Shown here in pieces: positions 12,478 to 25,229 of a stretch of DNA of 64,000 nucleotides. This stretch comes from Ceratodon purpureus (taxonomy: Eukaryota > Streptophyta > Bryopsida > Pseudoditrichales > Ditrichaceae), in assembly GCA_014871385.1 (NCBI GenBank), contig CM026426.1, forward strand, positions 88,472,886 through 88,536,885, given 5' to 3'. Position 1 is the stretch's first letter; every line of letters starts with the position of its first letter. Made by a program: the position numbers and the translations under genes. Below the pieces are notes generated by a model. The model searched no databases and was not told the DNA's origin. It was given only the letters and a program-made list of their open reading frames with translations.

Positions 12478-14186
12478 TTTAAGGACACACTAGAGTCTTC
12501 TAAAGGCGAATTGGACGTGGACTGCGAGGATGGTCACGACGACGAGGACTTCGACACCCGGGGCTTGGAGGATTGGTGCATGCATCCTGAGGCTTTCAAG
12601 CTAGTGCCAATGGGGATGGCAGAGTTGGCAAGGCATTACCGGCGAGCATTGTCGAGTTCAGCAAGCGTAGACTACTTAGGATCTCGGAATAACTTCACTA
12701 GGCCTGAGCTTGGACTGAAGAGCAAGACGGCCAAGGGAGTGCCACAGTCATGGCGAGTATTCAACCAATATTGGAGTGACATCACGGTAGATTGCATTGC
12801 CAGGGAGACAAACAGGTATGCAAGGACGACAGTAAGGGGTACATGGGATAGTTCAGAGAGGATGAAGGATGGGCGTGCTTAGAAAGACGTGGACGGCTGT
12901 CAGATTCGGGCGTGGCTAGGGATATGCATCCTTATGGGGTGCAAGAGGTTACCAAGCGTGAAGCACTACTCGATGGTAGGTGAACCATTCATCTACTGGC
13001 AATTGATTAGCCATGTGATGAGTCTAAGGAGATTGCAGCAGATTTTGGGGTGTCTGCACCTTGTCGACAACGAGGAGCTGGTTTGGGATACGAAGTCTCC
13101 CCACTTCCATAAGATTGCGAAAACGCTCTGGCTGGTGGATAAATTTGTGGAGGTTTCAGAGTCCATCTACAACCTGGAGAGGGAGATCACGGTCGATGAG
13201 TGCGCATCCCGTACGAGGGGAAGTATTGTTTTATCAGGCAATTCATGCCTCATAAGCCAATACAGTTTGGCATCAAATGTTGGCTCCAAGCTAGCTCAAA
13301 AAGACGCTTAGTTTGGAGGATAGAGGTGTATTTTGGGGAGGGTACAGGGCTCGGTGAGCATGGTTTGAGATATCACGTAGTTTAACGCATGGTAGAAGGC
13401 CTAGAGGGAAGAGGTCATTGTCTCGTTGTGGACAATCTATTTGCTAGCGTTAACCTATTTCATGATTTCATGACGAAGGGGATCTTGGCGACAAGGACTG
13501 TCAGAAAGAATTCGAAGAACCTTCCACGTGGTTTGTATCGAAAACCGGATTCAAAAGAGGAGCAAGGGTTGATGCTCATCCAAACTCATGTCCACCGCCA
13601 GATGGGCGTACTATCTTGGAAAGATGCGAAATTGGTCACAACTCTGAGTACTGCAGCTTCCCCTTGGACACCGGACGTCTCTGTTCTGCGACATGAGAAA
13701 GGTTGAAGGGAGCAGCTGATCGTGCCTTCGTCGCCCATGCACACACAATATGTCGAATACATGTGTGGGGTCAACGTGACCGACGAGCTGAGGGCGAGCT
13801 ACTCCTGTCAGCTACGCTGCCACAAGTGGTGGCTTATATTTTTTCGCTTCATTGTTGACGAGAGCCAGGTCAATGCCTATGTGACCTGGATAAGTGAAAT
13901 GGAGGAAGTCGGACTCCGTGCCAAGCCGCACTTGGCGTTTAAAATTGCAGTTGGTAGACACCTCGTGGAACTCGCCATCCAAGCGAGGGAGAAAGTCCAA
14001 GGACCTCCTCTGCGCAGATACCGCCGCCTTCCTCCTACGCATGCCCACTTCACGTCGCACTTGCGGCGGCATTGTGTTGTTTGCGGGTACTTGCAACATT
14101 GGCACTACCTCGCATGCGGACCTAAGTGGATGTACAGGGAGACCTGCTACCTTGCCCACCACAAGTCAGTGAACAGGGCTCTTTGA
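12478..14186 (+). pseudogene. piggyBac transposase, decayed
   Basis: Remnant of a piggyBac (PGBD-type) transposase spread over several frames. Readable parts in order: an acidic N-terminus (12511-12882) ending in TAG; the DDE_Tnp_1_7-type core starting IRAWLGICILMGCKRLPS (12900-13300) with the first catalytic Asp in TVDEC (~13192); a frame change into a block with FIRQFMPHKPIQFGIK (13200-13385); GRGHCLVVDNLF with the second Asp (~13428); GVNVTDE (~13770) at the third site; and the terminal Cys/His cluster CVVCGYLQHWHYLACG (~14068-14120). Families normally have GVDxxDQ at the third site, so the catalytic Asp appears replaced by Asn. At least four frame breaks or stops are present. The order of motifs makes the identification strong. 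Confidence 0.85.
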
Positions 14187-15657
14187 GTGTAGCCCACGAA
14201 CTCCGTTTCTGTCGCAGGGCGCTGTCGGGCTATCATGGACCAGGGAGCGCGCAAGGTGGGACATCGTGGGCGAGACAAGGGATAGACCGAACCCCCTTGA
14301 GAGTCTGGAAGTACATGGTCGAAGCCGTCGTTTGAGGTCCACTGATTCTGCAGTTTTGGGACACTTTTGAGACTACTCAATGACTCTACCAAGCACAGGC
14401 CCTACCCCCGTGGAGAGGCGTGATGGCTTGCATTTTGATTGTAAATGTTTGTAGACCTACTCACCGAGGATGGTGACATCTCCCCTTTTTAAATCTCTGT
14501 TTTGATGTTTTGTTGCTTCCGGAGATGACTATCCTGTTCTTGTCAGGGGCCTCCGCTTTCCTTTATTGCGGGATGGTTTTGGTGCATCGGCAAGGAGTAC
14601 ATAAATTGTTTAGACTATATCCTTGAGTCTCAATGACTGCATGTACACCTCGACATTTAGCACAATTTTGTCTGAGCTGTGCAGAACTAAAGGAGTGGTT
14701 GCCCGGCCGGTATGGCTCTCTTGGCATGGTCTTCCGTACAATTGTTGTTATGGGATCGAGCGCACCGTTGACGGTATTCATCATCAGCCCATGTCCACTT
14801 TCAATTATCCTTGTGACCCTAAAACCGTAGCAATTCCATTTGTTATACTTTTGCAGTAGCCCCTGCCTGCGCTCTGTTTACACTCTTCTCTTTTTCCTAC
14901 GTGTCGACGTAGATTCTCTTCTTCTGCCCTTCCCATCCCTACCGGTATGTTAGCGCTGCATCTGACTAAACATGAGCTATTTCGGCCCTTTCTGTGTGCA
15001 GGTACATCAGTGCTGATGTCTGGTTGTGGAGGTCCCCTTCGCACATCTATTTGCCGACATCAACCCACATCATGAGGTATGTTTGTCTTTGACCCACTGT
15101 CCATTCACCGACACGGAGATGGGGCTCTACCGCCACGGATGTATCACCGGCTACGTTACCACTCATTTCGAATCCAATGTAGCCTATCAAGTACAGACGA
15201 TAGATCCGCACTCATTAGCTTGCGAGTCATTTTTTGTACACCCGGTGTGTAATTAGCCAGATCTTCCCTCGGCCACTTTTTATTCTAATGATTGCCGTTT
15301 TTTTAAGTGCCGCCCATAGAGGACAATTTCCAATCACCCTTGACAGGATGTTCTACGCACCCTAAATTAGATTCACTCTTGGTGGGCTCTAATCTGTGGC
15401 TGCTGGAGGTGATCAATGCCGCCCCTCGAGCATTCAATGGCCACTTCCTCTAATTAATGCCTTCTTCCCATACAGTCTGGTACATACTTCATCCCCTGAA
15501 CCCTACACCCTTCTTCTACTTCTCCTTGCTCTTTCATCGTTGATCAAGCACACTTCGCCCCCTTGCATTCCCTAACTCTGGGTCGGTCTTTGTTGCCCCT
15601 TGCAAATACCGTATTCCACGTCTTCAGCTCCTCCTCTCTTCTGCCACTTCGTCGTCA
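14187..15657. other. No gene recognised
   Basis: Sequence after the piggyBac remnant has no convincing coding frame. The first few hundred bases may be its 3' flank. Short open frames here lack motifs and splice context. Confidence 0.45.
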
Positions 15658-16625
15658 TGGCTGACCACTTCGAGCAGTAGATCGTTCAAGAGCTGGAGGA
15701 TGTGCGCGCCAAGTATTTCACCATGAATGTGAACACCAAGGCTCACTACAACCGGTTGGTGAGTTCCTTTGCCCCGGAATTATTTCACTTGTCTCATAAC
15801 TTCGCTCCAGACTTCTGCGTGTGCATGATCCGATCCGCCAGCGTGCTCCGTAACCTTCGTGGCTATGGCCGCAAGAGATCCCTAAGAACTGTACCCGCCG
15901 CTGTAGATTCCCTTCTTCGCGGGACTGCACCCTCGTCACGTCCATGTCTAGTGTGGACCATGGAGTAGTACAATTCCGCAGACACGAGGTCACTGACTAG
16001 CGCCTTTCCGCCTTTACAGTAAGCGATGGCTTCCAGAAACTCATCCTCAACAACAACGTCGCGTACAGGACTCTGCTTGTGCTGGAGACTGTAGAAAAAG
16101 CGCTACTTGGTGGTCACCATCCACCGCCGCTAGGACAAGACTGCCAACCCGCCAACGCCCCCACCGTCCCATCAGACTGAACTGCGACCCCACTTCAAGA
16201 AGACCCTGCGAGCGTGCCATGTTTGGCCCTTCAAGTCTACGAGACTGGTGAGCCCCTTCCTTCCTCTCGCAAATGTCCTTTGTTTCTGACCTTTGTTGCA
16301 CAATGCTCGGTGTGGTCTAGGACGCTAGTAGATATGTGTTTTCCAAACTCTGCGTCTCAGATCGTTTCTAGTGTGCTTCGCAGGACATCTCACAGCATTT
16401 TGGCGCAGCCTTGGAGAGGATCATTTTGTTGTGCACTGGAACACCTTACAGGGGCCGCACCCGACTCTGCTGGTGAAATCCGCGACATACAACTCCCAGA
16501 AGCAGACATTTAAACACTTCACGAAGGGGTGGATTGACTTTGTGGCGGTGAACCAACTAAAGTTGGGCAATATCCTTGTGTTCACAAAAGTGGGCGTTGC
16601 GGAGTTTGAGGTTATTCACGTTTGA
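15658..16625 (+). pseudogene. B3 DNA-binding domain gene remnant
   Basis: A decayed plant B3-type gene. The likely start, ATGGCTGACCAC at 15658, reads MADHFEQ, then TAG, then IVQELEDVRAKYF in frame. A middle segment at about 16030-16140 reads GFQKLILNNNVAYRTLLVLE. The 3' segment at 16420-16625 fits the end of a B3 domain: W-N-T-L-Q, then F-K-H-F-T-K-G-W-I-D-F, N-Q-L-K-L-G-N-I-L-V-F and E-F-E-V-I-H-V before the stop, where families have F..GW..F...N.L..GD.(L/C)VF and F.V.I. The segments lie in different frames, so this is a pseudogene or contains introns I did not resolve. It may belong to the REM/ARF-type B3 group, but the subfamily cannot be told. Confidence 0.5.
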
Positions 16626-19600
16626 AGACTATTTCTCTATGAAATCCACTTCATGTGAGCAGAATTCTACTTTGGTGGCTGCTGCTCCTATGGCCTCGGT
16701 GAACAACAAGGCGGTCAGTGCGTGGAGAAGTGTCTTTGGCTTGGATACTCTGTACATAGGGCCTGTGTTTTATTGGTATATAAAACCTATGTTTTTTCAG
16801 TACTCTTTACGTGCAGGGGAACTCGGATTTAGTAGGTGACACAGATAGGTTTGTAAGCAGGACTTCAATAGTTTAGACTTGTGATGCACATCTGCAACTT
16901 TGAAGCACTACTTTCAATTAGTCGTTTTGTTTGTAAATGTTTATTCGGACCTTGTTGCGGGGAGCATCTCTTGATATGGCAAGTAAATCGTCCTTCATTC
17001 CAGAACTCTGTCCAGGACACTTTGTTTTCGTGGACAGGTTGCGTAGTCTTGATGTGTGTAGGGTCCCGTAGTCACGTCTTGGCTCAGGGGCGATTGCGTG
17101 CCCCTGTCATGGGACACGGAACTACCTGGACTCCCTCTCGTTGCCGGCAGTTCTCAGCCAAGGCGGGGACGCTATGACGTCAGAGGAAGAGCTGCGATGG
17201 GCAGCGCTAGTTATCCTAACACCGGGAAACCCCCATGGCTGCATCACATTTGGACGCGACCAGTACGCGGTGGAGGTACTAGCTAGGGTTGTGCGACTCA
17301 GCCAATATGCTTGCCGTGCACGTATTGCAGAATCCCTACGACCTGCACCCCCCTTGCAGTCCTGAATTTCTGTACGATTCTTTGTTTCTATTTTTGCAAA
17401 TCTGATTTCTGGTTTCCCTCACCAAACTTGCTGTCTCCTTATAGGAAAAAAAAACGGCTTAAAAATGACTCTGCATCGATCCTTTACACCCTCTGAACGA
17501 CCCAAGTACGCTGAAAACAGTGCCTATGTTGTTCTGTATCCGAAACACGAAGATGCAAAAGGCGTTAATGAACTTGCAGCATTGTGAACCTATATTTTGA
17601 CTTGAGTTAATTCTTTCCTGCATACTAGCCACAGTCAACCCAAATTCCTCAAACAAGAAGATATGATGTTCAGTTCTGGTAAACTCACCATTCTCAGCCA
17701 TAGAATGTAGAACATCTCAAAGTACTTGCTCTACCTGCAAGGATATGAAAATCAAGATTTAAATTCTAGCCACTCCGTGATCCCGAAGGATTGTTCAACA
17801 ATGAATAAATTTCAACCAATAAAGGAGTATAGGTTCCACTTAAAGCTCTAGTACCAACAGTCTTAAAATACTCAATTTCAGTGGCAAGGTGGAGATTTAC
17901 TCTCTTTCTGGCTCTAGGGATTGAAGAGGCATTGAAGGGACACTCTCATTTTTACTCTAAATGTTACATTAGCAAAAATATTTCATTTATCCAAATTCAC
18001 TACCAGGATTTCAAAATTTCATCTGTTGTTGATGAGGTAGGGTGACAAAGCAAAGTAGTGAGGTTGCACGGTAGCAAGGTTCGAGGCTCTTGCAATATGA
18101 GACAATTCATTCCACTCTTTGAATCATCCATCCCTCTGACTTCTTGTTCCCTCTAAGTTCCCAGTTCTCCTGTCAACCAGATGTAGTACGGATCTAATAA
18201 CGGATCCCACTACCTAAAATACCTAAGGCATAACGGCTTAAGTAAGTGGCCATTATTATCCAACGACCCCTTTTGGCAGCTCTATGTACGAACCCCAATG
18301 TATATAAAGGAGGCAATTTGATAGCCTCGTTTTCTTTTGGCTTATCACTATTTGTAATTTTACCTTGCTCTGTACACGTTATTAACACCTTGTTCTTTTT
18401 CTCTTGTTTTCAACTTAGGTTGTGTGTCAATTACAGTTTTACTTTTTGACCCACCCACCTCCCCCACCTTCCTCCTCTTCACCTTCCTAGGCAACTTTCC
18501 ACTAGTCATAGTAAATGAGTTATTAGTTGAAAAGAGGGACAGCCAATCACTTAATAGCGACCAGTTGTTTGTGTTAGCTTAGTTTACACAGAGATTAACA
18601 AGATAGATCGTATAGTCATGGCAACATAGGCCCGCAATTGGCTAGCCGCCGCCGACTAGAGTAGTTTCTAGATGGATAGCCGCCGACGACTAAGGTAGGT
18701 CCACGTCGCCTAATAGCCGACAAGAAACCCTAGCTAATTGTTGTCCTTTGGCTTTCCCCCGTTGAGTGAGAGAACTACCGCGGCTAGTTCCAGTAGTTGG
18801 TAGAGCACCTTCTCCGCTCTCGGCTGAGCTCTCCTTTGAATGCAAGTGCTACTATTTTCTCAGCCACGGGCATACTGTAGAGGTTAGACAAAACCAAAGA
18901 CTACACTGTTATGAGGAGGCGGGGTGCCGCTACAATAAGGAGGGGTAGCAATGTGGGGTGTTTTGTGTCTATGGAGAGACCAATTGATGTCGAGGAGCTG
19001 CAGCCATAGGTTAGGGCGGTGCAGTGTGCCCGTTGTGAGACCACAACCATTCCAGCTTTTGTGCACATTGCACGTCTTATGCATCCAGGTTTGGAGTGCT
19101 TCTCGAGTGTTGCTCATACCCTTGAAATGATCCAGATTATGGAGGCTTCCAGCATCGCGTTTCCCCTGACCCCCGTAGGGTTGAAGAGCTAAGGCAGTGT
19201 TCACTTAAGCCACACACGGGAAGGCTCAAGGCACAAGATTTCAATTGCAAGGTGGATTCAAGTCATTGAAAAAGCAAACAATATCTCTAAGGGTGCTGCA
19301 AGTGGTAACTGTGGTGAGGATACCACATGCGAACTGAATAGCAGCCCGCAGTCACCGTTTGGATCCGTGAGAGCATCTGTCAACAGTAGGTGGAGTGGTG
19401 TGGGACCTACGATCAGTGCAAAGGACCGCACGGTGCATGATTGTTAGCCTGCACATTAGGATTTTTTTGTATTTAGAATGTCCAGGGAAGTATTACCATG
19501 CGTTGACATTGTCAAGCTCGTTTTCAATAGAGTAGCATTTACCTAGTTAAACTCCTAAGAAAACAGTGAACGCCCGAGTAGTCTAGACATTACTGATACT

Positions 19601-19840
19601 TGTTGTTAGTAGTTGTTATTGACACTTTAATAGTAGTTGTTAGCCTAATGAATACCATATAGCAAGTAACATCTAAAGGATGGTCAACATGGAACTTTAT
19701 TGTTGTACGGGGATAGGAATATAATCATATGGAGAAACAAATCTCTCTTATCTCCTCTACTTCGCAAGCTCTTATTCATTAAAAATAGGCAAGGTTAGGC
19801 AAAAGGTATGAATTCTTAAAAATTAGATTTAACTCTGTCA
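16626..19840. other. No gene recognised
   Basis: Long AT-rich stretch without a supported coding frame. Between 18630 and 18720 the words GCCGCCG(A)CGACTA and TAGCCGAC recur three to four times, a small diverged direct repeat. No RNA gene was recognised. Confidence 0.4.
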
Positions 19841-19847
19841 TAAAAAG

Positions 19848-20530
19848 CATTGGCGGGCAGCCGATTAGTCCTCAAGAGACAATACAAGATTACTCCACAA
19901 TAATTATTTAAAAATGTGAATTGAATACCATATTCGTTAAATTGAGACTTTTCATAGTCTCAATTTAATGCTTGACTATAGATTCTTCATTGATTTCCTG
20001 ATTGATTCTATATTTATGAGAAACTTTTTTTACTATATGGGGGAAGATTATCCTCGAGTCGAGAATAATCTATAATTAGAAAGTAAAAAAAAAGTTTAAA
20101 TTGTCTCAAAACAATTGCTGAAATTGTAGGCAAAAGGTCTCAAAGTTATGAAATTGTCTCAAAATGACGAATATGGTCATATTGTAAAAATCACAACCTG
20201 GACAATGTTTATCCCCTTCATGAACACACTGCTCGTAAGGTAATCAAAATGGTCTGGAAGTTCATTCTGTTTTGTCTGAAGTGTTGGCGGGCAGCTGACA
20301 ATTTGTCATGGAAGAAAAGGTGAATAAGACAACATAAGCACGAAGAAGAAGAAGCATAATTGAAGATTAATATGGGTCCATACAAATTATTGTTTCGTCA
20401 TGTACAAATCTTATTTTAAAAAATTACAACGTTTACAATGATTATATATAAAATAAATAGAGATAAATATCACTTCCAAGATATTCTACTGCAAAGGTCA
20501 CAAACTTTGGCGGGAGTCGACTAGTCTTCA
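19848..20530. repeat. Three copies of TTGGCGGG(C)AGNCGA repeat
   Basis: The word TTGGCGGGCAGCCGATTAG at 19850 recurs as TTGGCGGGCAGCTGACAA at 20284 and TTGGCGGGAGTCGACTAG at 20506. The copies are in the same orientation and spaced about 434 and 222 bp. The sequence between is AT-rich with repeated TCTCAAAA words. They may mark the end of the neighbouring DUF7869-type element, but this is not shown. Confidence 0.5.
19937..19968. repeat. Perfect 13-bp inverted repeat, 6-nt loop
   Basis: TTAAATTGAGACT at 19937-19949 is followed after six bases by its exact reverse complement at 19956-19968. It can form a strong hairpin on either strand. It lies in AT-rich sequence with no gene on either side, so a terminator role is not indicated. 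Confidence 0.85.
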
Positions 20531-20649
20531 TCCAAATCATCCTAGTTAATTGCCATGCCATTAGATTTGAAGTTTGCGATAGCAGCAATTGCAACTTCTT
20601 CAAGTATCAGATGAGTCTTCGAAGGACCCACATGTGTAGTTTCTTGGTC

Positions 20650-23525
20650 CTATGAGTGTAGACAACGGATTTTCATTCTATCCACTCCACAAGAGTCAAC
20701 TCTTTCTCCCACTATCTTGTCCCGCACTCCCTAGCAACTACTTTCTTACCTTTCTTTTGCCTATTGATTGGAGTCCACCATCCAACTTTGAACTTTCCAT
20801 AAGTAGGTCCAGGTTTTGTTATAAGAGGCGCTGCGGCCCTAACCATCCAAATGGGTAGGTGGCATTTATTACTCAGATGACGAAAAATCCAGTTGCCACG
20901 TAACATGGCACGATAAGGGTTCAACATACACTTTGGCCTCTTATTCTTAGGACCGCAAAAGTGATTAGGCTCCACTTCATCTTTGTCCCTGGGACAAGCA
21001 TTTGGATTTCCTATATAGTTGTTGCCTGCATCGAACGCGTTGGCGTGATCCCGAATGTAGTCTAAGATTGGTTAAAATCCTTCCTACAAAATGGCGGGAT
21101 CTTCAAATAGTAGCTCATTGATTTCCTCTAAAATGCTCTCCAAGTACTATACGAGGATAGCATGTCCAATGCATATTTCTTATCTCGAGCCATGCCACTT
21201 CTCCAATACTCAATGTATTCAGATATTCTATTTGAATGAAATTCCTCTTTTTGGAACTCTATTCTACTTGTGCAACTTCTTTATCCACGTTCGTCTTGCA
21301 GTCATCAACTTCAACACTGACCTATAAGTGCTTATAGGGAACAAGTTTTGGAGTACCAACGAGCAAACGTGGTCGGCCCCTTGCGTTTGCCCTCCACATT
21401 TTCACTTGTTTACCAGTTGGAAGCCATGATGCATCACTCACACTCTTCTTATACCTCATCACGGGCCACCCTGCGTTATCTCCCTCCTCTTCCACATAGA
21501 ACTTAAATGATGCAATATACCATGTTCCCCTATCGCATTGTTTCCGTTGTCATGGAAATCGTCTTGTAACTTTTGAAGTCAGCCACTTCATGTACAACCT
21601 CCGAAATAAAGGCAACTGCCTTATGAGAATCCTTGAATCCCTTCAAAAGGTTGGCAAGACAATATGTGCTCTTCCGTTTAATGAGCTTCGAAAGGTAACT
21701 CAAGTGCGCATCAATGTCTTCATGCGTGTGTACCACAATCAAGTAATCAATTGTAACTTCCTTGAATATTCGTCTCTCCATCATTAGCGAGCAGAATGCC
21801 AACAGAAAATAGTTCTTGTTGTCCTTCGCTGAATTATCAAGCTTGAGATACAACTTCTTCGGCAACGCAACGGTAGAGGGGGATGGAGTGGCTAATCTCT
21901 AGAGGGTGGAATTGAGGAAATACAATGTGACTTTCCATGCATTAGTCCATTAAAACATTTGTTATGGGGCGGAGCCTGAAAAAGTGCTTTCGCCTCCCAG
22001 CACATAGTCTCTCCAAGGCACAAAACACCCAGTAGAACGAGGATATGTTGAGTTTGAATCTCCTGGCCATAGGGCAATTGCATAGTGTGCGTAGGCACCG
22101 TCTCCGTGTCCGTGAGTCAACATCCTTGTACATGATATAAGAATTTGACCAAGACTTGTTGTTGCCTTTGTGATACACAACATCTGTGGGTTCACTATTT
22201 TGAAGGTGTCTATCTTGTTGTATATGATGTAGAAGAACTCCGTTGGATTCTGTATATAGATTGCGTTGACCACCGATAACAAATGTTGCCGCAAGCTCGT
22301 TGATAATTCAAGTGCCTATTCCTATCATCTTTCAAGCTTTGCTATTCGTTTGAAGCTCTAGGATACTTTGCAATGAGTTCAACAAGGAAGCTACATCCAA
22401 TGCACTTGGAGAAATTACCTCTTCCAACCTTCACCTTGACATTTCAGAAGTACTCCTTTCTCATTTAACTAGAGGAAGATTGCAAAATAGGCTTCGTGTT
22501 GCGCTACTCATTCACCTAGATGAAACATAGTCAAAACACTCAGTTAGCAAGGTTATGAATGCGTTGGCCGTTTGTCGACAATAGTATTGAGTAAACTTAT
22601 TACGGTTTCATGACATCATAAAGTGATTTTCAGATGAACATACATTACAAAGAATGAAGAGTAGAAACTTACAACATTGGCCATTTTGTACTTTCAGCCC
22701 ATCCACTCTCTTCTTTTCAATTATCGGGAACTTCTTACGGATTTGGTCCACGTTCTCGTTCACAATTGTGGACGCACGCGCTTGTATCATGTGAATTTGA
22801 GGACGACGTATTCTAGCATTACGGTGACTTCGATTGACGCGACTATTTTTCGTCGAAGCTTTATAGCAATAGTTTGCGGATTTTGAAACACCATGAATAA
22901 TATACCATGCTACCTTCCTAACATCAACGTTGGCAAGAGTATCAAAAAGCTTCCGCTTACCAGGTACTGTGTACAATTTCTCTTGCACAGCAAAGGACAC
23001 CTTGCGCATGGCCTCAAAGGTAGTGGCATAAAATCTACGACGAATATGCACCATATCTTCCCACCTTAATGTCTAAGAACACCTCCTTAAACTAACTAGG
23101 CGGCATACGTTAGGCACAACCAGGGAACGAAGCTCTCTAGTGGAAACGTCTTTTTTGCGCACTTTCCTCCGAAGGAAGCAATAGGGATTCTTTGGAATAC
23201 CATCTAGACCATCGTCTTCATCGCCGTTCTGTAAATTCGCGAAGGACATAGTAATAATATCACAGAGAAGGTGACCCTCTTTAAGTCGAGTGTGAGTCAA
23301 CCGCCATCTAAAAGTAGTCATCTGGAGTAGATCGTCTTCAGAGACAAACAAAACTCCAACTTTAGTATCCCCCAGGACTTTGTCATCACATGCCTTGTCC
23401 GATATACATATTTGAATCATCCTCCTACCGCGAATTGAGAGATCATCATTCTGAAGTCCGTAGTTTTGTTCTCTCCATAGATGGCGGTTGGAATAAGCAA
23501 TATTGGATATTGAAGGGGTACCCAA
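20650..23525 (-). pseudogene. DUF7869-type transposase-like gene, decayed
   Basis: Minus-strand remnant of a large transposase-like protein family found in non-seed plants and animals (DUF7869 region). From 5' to 3': 23525-23073, unrecognised; 23054-22608, with VAWYIIHGVSKSANYCYKAS, a block typical of the N-terminal half; 21865-21530, with LYLKLDNSAKDNKNYF and VVHTHEDIDAHLSYLSKL, the DUF7869 core holding conserved Asp/His residues; and 20975-20712, with KPGPTYGKFKVGWWTPI, probably the C-terminal part. Gaps and stops between these blocks show decay or unresolved introns. The catalytic role is inferred from the family; I do not know a named superfamily for it with certainty. Confidence 0.7.
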
Positions 23526-23960
23526 AGTTGCCGATTGTAGTCCCCACTATGTTCATCACTTTCTCACTTGTTTTCCTCCGATTTGGACTCTTCATCATCA
23601 CTCAAATGATTTCTTTCCTACCAAAAATCTTCAGCATAAGTCCTTTGATCTTGTTTGCCCGTATCAGAGTGGCATTCTCCAATTACCTGATTGAAAATTC
23701 TCCAATTACCCAGACTCCAAACAAGCACATCAATACAACCGAAAGACAAAAACTATCCCATGAAAGAGTAATACTCCTACCAGGAAGGAGAAAAAGAGAC
23801 CCGTGAGGATTATAAACCCGCACCTAATTCAATAACAACTTCTAGAGCTTAGTACAAGCCCAATAAGCAGAACTTAATCCAAATTTGCAAAGCAAACTCT
23901 TAGAACATCAATCTGGTGAAATGATGTATTTATTCAAACTTTCCAGAGTTAGCACAAATT

Positions 23961-24027
23961 GAGCCATATAGTCTCAACATAAAACAAATGCACTTTCATT
24001 CTTGTGAGCCATATAGTCTCAACATAA
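23961..24027. repeat. 22-bp direct repeat
   Basis: GAGCCATATAGTCTCAACAT plus AA occurs at 23961-23982 and again at 24006-24027, 45 bp apart, without mismatch. Confidence 0.85.
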
Positions 24028-25229
24028 CAACTACATGCAGTACGATATGCTACACAACTAGGTGACTAGTTTCACATAACTCTCAACGTTCCCAAGTAAG
24101 CCCAGCATCTAACATAACTACCTTGACAAATCCCCTAACCCCTACAAATCTAAATCTCTAATGCAGCAAAGCCCAACACTCGAAACGTTAAATACACAAG
24201 CCTGCCTCAACGTTCACTCAGAGTCACTCGGGACTCAGGTCCAATATGGAACATGCCATTTGGTCATTTCGAATCAAACTGGCCACACCCATGGAGCTTC
24301 CATCCAACAGCCACATCCTTGGAAATTAACTCAGACCTAAACATGGACTACAACATTACACAACATCCATTAACAAAGATCACCACACAACCAGAAGCCT
24401 GTCTTAAGACACCATATGTATAAAATGGGGACCTGAGATTCCTCTCGGGTCACCCTTCATCCGCATTGATCCACGTCAACACACTCTCTTCCATACCTAA
24501 AACATCGCCTCACCATGTCAATCAAACCCTCTGTCAATCGTGGATGCTTTCAATTACTAACGTGGCATCTTCCTATCTCTTTTGTGACACTCGTACACCT
24601 GCCTGGCTTACACCGGCACAGCTCACATCTCAATACCGGACCCTCTTCTTCCTGCTTTCCAATTCACTGTCCTCCTGCACAAACCCACGCCAGCCAACAA
24701 CTTAAACAACGTACCTCTCAATCCTTCACCCTCTTCCCTCCAAACAACCACCACTACTGCCTGCCACCTTCCACTCAACAAAACACTATCCAACCACGTA
24801 TGAACCATGTAATCTCAACCACACAAAACTGTTGCCATCAAACACACAAAGCACCACATCCATTCCAAACCACAACAAATATCACCAGCCTCTACATTAA
24901 TCAACTCCTTCGCGACTACGCTACCTTGCTCTCCAAAGAATCAAAATTGTCGAGTAACGGCATAGCACTGTCGTCTCCCCCTCCCCCGTCTGCCTCCATC
25001 CGAACACTATCTGCTGCCATCAACTCTGGTTGCACCTGCAAACCACACGAACCACCCATTCAGAATCCATCCCCGCCAAAAAAACTGCAATCTAATCCCC
25101 ATTTCAATACTCCACAAATTCCCTTCTCCAGCACACTCCCCATCCCACAAATACTACCCCTAACAACGTACTCCACATTGCCATCCCTGCACATCCGCCA
25201 CCGCCTCTAACTCATTTCGCTTCACTTAC
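24028..25229. other. C-rich, G-poor 3' flank of the PCFS4-like gene
   Basis: The plus strand is strongly depleted in G, so long frames stay open by chance. The last exon and 3' UTR of the minus-strand PCFS4-like gene should lie here, after the donor at 25230, but I could not place the acceptor. Confidence 0.45.

Noticed and set aside
24515-25210. 231-codon open frame on plus
   Set aside because: The strand is nearly free of G, so stop codons TAG and TGA are rare; composition is Pro/Ser/Thr/His-rich with no motif. It lies in the 3' flank of the PCFS4-like gene.
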